Positions 60,961 through 64,000 of a stretch of DNA of 64,000 bases are shown piece by piece. The notes beneath the pieces were generated by a model. That model worked only from the letters and a program-made list of their open reading frames with translations, had not been told where the DNA came from and searched no databases. Source of the stretch: Cladorhizidae sp. MBARI D1340-BT2 (lineage: Eukaryota > Porifera > Demospongiae > Poecilosclerida > Cladorhizidae). The position numbers were made by a program, and so were the translations under genes. Within the stretch, counting starts at the first letter, position 1; the number at the start of each line of letters is the position of its first letter. The stretch spans positions 26,918,832-26,982,831 of the forward strand of contig JAQNBH010000010.1 in assembly GCA_028752905.1 (NCBI GenBank), in the 5' to 3' direction.

Positions 60961-61610
60961 CCACAGAAATGTGGTACCATCTCTACATATCATTGGACTC
61001 CATTTCCAATTCGTCTCAGCCACTTCGAAAACAAGGGAATATTGTCTTCAGTTCAAAAGTGAATTTAACTTTTTCATTTTGGCATTGTGTTTAGAGGGCA
61101 GTTCAGAAAATATCGGAGTTCTGGAAGAACATCTGCTAGTGTGTGCACAAACTCTGGAGACTCGCCCACAATGTTTCTTACCACATATTCTGTCCCCTCT
61201 CCAGCTTGGTGTTGGTGGATCAGGGGTGGTTATGAGGCCATTGTACATGCCATCTCACATATACAGAAAGATCCTAGCATTCAGACCAAAGAGAAATGGA
61301 CTCCACTCTAGGACTTCTCCAATGCATTTAATTCAGTATTCCATGCTTCCATGTGTCCAGACTCATATTCCCCCATGTCTGTCTGGATTGAAAGTTGTTA
61401 TGGAGGTCAACCAGTCCTTCGGTTTGGTGAGCACACCGTCCTCAGTTGCTGTGAGTCCAACAGGGATGTCCACTTGGTCCTCTTGGCTGTACTTTAGTCC
61501 TTTACCCTATTATTGAGAAGATTTATGCTCATGTGCCCAACCTCCTCACAAATGCTTGGTACCTAGATGATGATGGTACACTGTCCAGTGTTGCCATAGT
61601 GTTGGATTTT
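60961..61610 (+). pseudogene. LINE reverse-transcriptase remnant
   Basis: Pieces in different frames: LSPLQLGVGGSG then GGYEAIVHAISHIQ, DFSNAFNSVFHASMC, VWIESCYGGQPVLRFGEHT and VLSCCESNRDVHLV, ending near MLGT.MMMVHC. The order matches the RT of non-LTR elements: 'LDFSNAFN' palm motif, 'SCCGVQQGDPLG' and 'YLDDGTL'. The conserved QQGDPLG has decayed to ESNRDVHLV. Non-functional. Confidence 0.75.
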
Positions 61611-61736
61611 ATCCAAACTGTTTGGATTTTTGACCCTTAAATTTTATGTTTGGATTTTATCTAGATTTGACATTTGATGCATATCAGACCATGTGCAGCC
61701 TATTTCAAAACCACTCTCTGTGGTATTTGCTGAGTG

Positions 61737-61900
61737 TGGTAATTTTGTGGTCACCTGGTCTGTGCAGGAATATTCATGTGGTCACTTGGTCTGTAGGAAT
61801 ATTACTGCACAGTCCTGTGTTATTATGTGGTCAACTGGTCTGTGCAGGAATATTCCTGCACTGTCCTGTATTCATCCAGGTCTGTGCAGGAATATGCTTG
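61737..61900. repeat. degenerate tandem repeat, about 4 copies
   Basis: Repeated words TGTGGTCA, CTGGTCTGTGCAGGAATATT and CCTGCACTGTCCTGT, with units of about 40-55 bp. Confidence 0.75.
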
Positions 61901-62011
61901 CAGAGCCAGAACCCTTCAATCTATGTGCATGCTCATGCATGAGCTATCTGGTTGGGCCTGATTTGTGCAAGAGTTAGAATCTTTCACAGTGAGTGTCAGA
62001 GAGAGTTAGCT

Positions 62012-63996
62012 ATGGCATCTTCAGAACCCAGTACTTCAAGGTTACCAGAAAAAGATTCTTCAGATATGGATTCTGACTCTGATAATGAGGTTTCACAAAT
62101 TGACATTGGCAGTCAAATCTCCAGGTCTTCTAAGTCTGCAAAAATGCGATTGTGTGTCTATCGGCAAAGACTTTCCCATGGGCCACAACTTCGAGAAAGG
62201 GATCTTCTTTTGCCTTCTGTATGAAGTGCTCTCGTGATATAAACCTTGGAAGAGGTGGTACTAGAGATCTCAGGAGACATCAGGAAACGAAATTACACTA
62301 ACACTCAGAAAAAGATGGTGTGGGTGTACTGCCTCTACAGTCCTATTTTGGGCCAATAAGAGAGGAGTCTGTAATCCGTGCAGAAGTACTCTTCGCATAT
62401 TTCCTTGGAGAGCACCATCTTGCCTTTCAATTGGGAGATCATTGTACCAAACTGATGTTCTGATTCTTCTATTGCTAAAGACTTTAAGTGCAGTCATACT
62501 AAAGCAACAACTGTGTTGAAAGTTATTGCCCAGGATTGTTGGAAAAACATTTCCACAGCAGTTAGAGAGACTAAATACTTCAGCCTCCAAACTGATGAGA
62601 CAACTGATATTACCGTTAACAAGCTGCTATTATGCTTCAATTACCCAAGGACAGGTGAGATATGTCTTCTTTGCCCTAGAGAGTGTAGAGAGGGCAACTT
62701 GCAGAGCTGCTATTTAAAGCATTTCAAGAATCCACGACCCTCCTTGGTGATAATCTTGTCGGATTAGGTAGAGATGGGGCCAATGTAATGTTGGGAGCAC
62801 GAAATTCAGTTATGTCACGGTTACAATGTAAGCAGCCAGCTTTAGTTGCTCTTCATTGTCATTGTCACATAGCAGCACTAATAGCAAAATGAGGCCTGCA
62901 AAGTCTTGCCTGATGAATTGGAAGATCTGACAACTGATGTATCCAGAAGAGCCCAAGGAGGCTGCGACAGTTTGAAGAATTTTAGAGTTTTGAGAAATGC
63001 AAGCCACACAAGTTGTTAAAAGCGTGCCAAACACGATGGCTCAGCCTTGAAGCTTGTGTAAATCATCTTATCGAGCAATATGAAGCCTTACTCTCATACT
63101 TTCGAAGTACATGTACTGAGGATAAGCAGGCAGTAGTGAGAAGAGTAAAAATTGTACTTGAAAAGCCTCTGACCAAAACTTACTTGCTCTTTCTATGTTC
63201 TGCATTACCAATTGTTAATAATTTCAACGGGTACATGCAGCAGCAATCTCCAATTCTTCATGTTCTCTACCAAGAGCTCGATGGTTAAATTTCTGTTGCG
63301 GTTCATGAATTCTGAGTATGTGTGTGCTGCTGAACATGTTTCACAAGTGTGTATTGATAACTCAGAAGAGTATCTCCCTTTACACTAAGTTTTCGTAGGT
63401 CACAACACGCTATCATACCTTGAAGAAGAGGATGGATTATCATCTGAAGATGTGAGAAAATTTAGGGAGTTTATCCAAGCTTGGTGGATTGCTGCAGCCC
63501 AGGGAGCTGTCAAACGATTACCTATGAGTCACAAGTTACTGTCCAATCTCAAATGGCTTCAACCAGGCTTACAACAATACAGTATGGCTGGTCAGGTGCT
63601 TACTGCAGCAGAGTGTGTTCCTCAGGTAGTTCAAGTTGGTGACAAACCCAGCCTTCAAGAGGAATTTATGGATTTCTGCACGTCGCCATTACCTCCTAAA
63701 GTCACGGCCATCACAGAGGTGGATAAGTATTGGCATGCAATCAGCCAAATCAAAGACTGCTTGGAGTATCGCTACTCCACATTGGCAAAACTCGCAAAAG
63801 CCATTCTAGTTATACCCTGACCGAACGTTTATTCAGCCACATTGGTCTCAACAAAACGAAGCACAGAAACAGACTAGGAATTTCTACATTAAATTCACTT
63901 TTAACAGTGCAATTCAATGTTCCTCAAAAATGTTATGAATTTAAACCGAACACTGAACTATTACAGACATGTGTAAATGCTATGAACACACTTTAG
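62012..63996 (+). pseudogene. hAT-like transposase pseudogene, nearly full length
   Basis: Begins at ATG 62012 with a Ser/Asp-rich N-terminus. A BED-like finger follows in another frame (FCMKCSRD ... HQETKLH), then EVLFAYFLGEHHLAFQLGDH, FSLQTDETTDITVNKLLLCF, VGLGRDGANVMLG, ALHCHCHIAALIA, QTRWLSLEACVNHL and finally ERLFSHIGLNKTKHRNRLG. These are hAT landmarks in order (finger, first and second catalytic Asp regions, H.HC, TRW, dimerisation motif). At least six frame changes and stops, for example TGA after ALIAK near 62890 and a break just before ERLFSH at 63820. It belongs to a different hAT group from 18120-20306. No termini identified before the window ends. Confidence 0.8.
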
Positions 63997-64000
63997 TATG

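Noticed and set aside
60536..61023. Minus-strand ORFs opposite the LINE remnant
   Set aside because: They partly overlap the antisense of the RT remnant and show no family features of their own.

Overview
The window is eukaryotic, probably from a marine invertebrate and most plausibly a sponge. It has GT-AG spliced genes with long introns, ATTAAA poly(A) signals, RING-TRAF-MATH gene copies, a secreted/transmembrane receptor-like family I associate with sponge gene sets, and a dense load of metazoan transposons (hAT, piggyBac-like, Mutator-like, Penelope-like, LINE, Ty3/gypsy) and minisatellites. I see no prokaryotic gene, CRISPR array, rRNA or tRNA. The sponge assignment is inference; the spliced genes are read directly from the sequence.

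Genes. Six host coding units can be supported: (1) the 5' end of a TRAF-like gene cut by the window edge (1-161, minus); (2) a MIC13/QIL1-like MICOS subunit in two exons separated by a 17.2-kb intron (5437-5628 and 22807-23007, plus); (3) a candidate small three-exon membrane protein (23291-25063, plus); (4) LSM7, a U6 snRNA-associated Sm-like protein, in three exons over 9.3 kb (36887-46181, plus); (5) a four-exon type I membrane protein (51956-50431, minus) with two broken partial paralogues nearby; (6) an intact single-exon RING-TRAF-MATH gene (59953-58496, minus).

Layout. 0.5-5 kb: a decayed multi-stop gene of a repeated invertebrate family, a LINE remnant and half of a foldback element. 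5.4-23 kb: the MIC13 intron, packed with a piggyBac-like deletion derivative, a Mutator-like transposase pseudogene interrupted by a hAT MITE, Penelope-like retroelement pieces with hammerhead-like cores, several minisatellites, and a 3.7-kb hAT element with an intact 728-residue transposase. 23-35 kb: the small candidate gene with a 39-bp minisatellite in its first intron, then a 9.6-kb satellite of a 26-bp unit containing a perfect 16-bp palindrome, broken by a 100-N gap. 35-46 kb: the LSM7 locus with about ten different tandem arrays, a TTAA-flanked foldback element and decayed hAT and Penelope pieces in its introns. 47-53 kb: inverted and direct duplications of the membrane-protein gene. 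53.6-58.1 kb: a decayed Ty3/gypsy element whose reverse-transcriptase segment has expanded into a 49-bp minisatellite. 58-64 kb: the TRAF gene, a LINE RT remnant and a broken hAT transposase.

The host genes are unrelated housekeeping (mitochondrial cristae, RNA splicing/decay) and signalling functions, and nothing suggests a shared pathway. The main story is architectural: compact coding exons spread through introns that have taken in transposons and repeatedly generated new tandem repeats.
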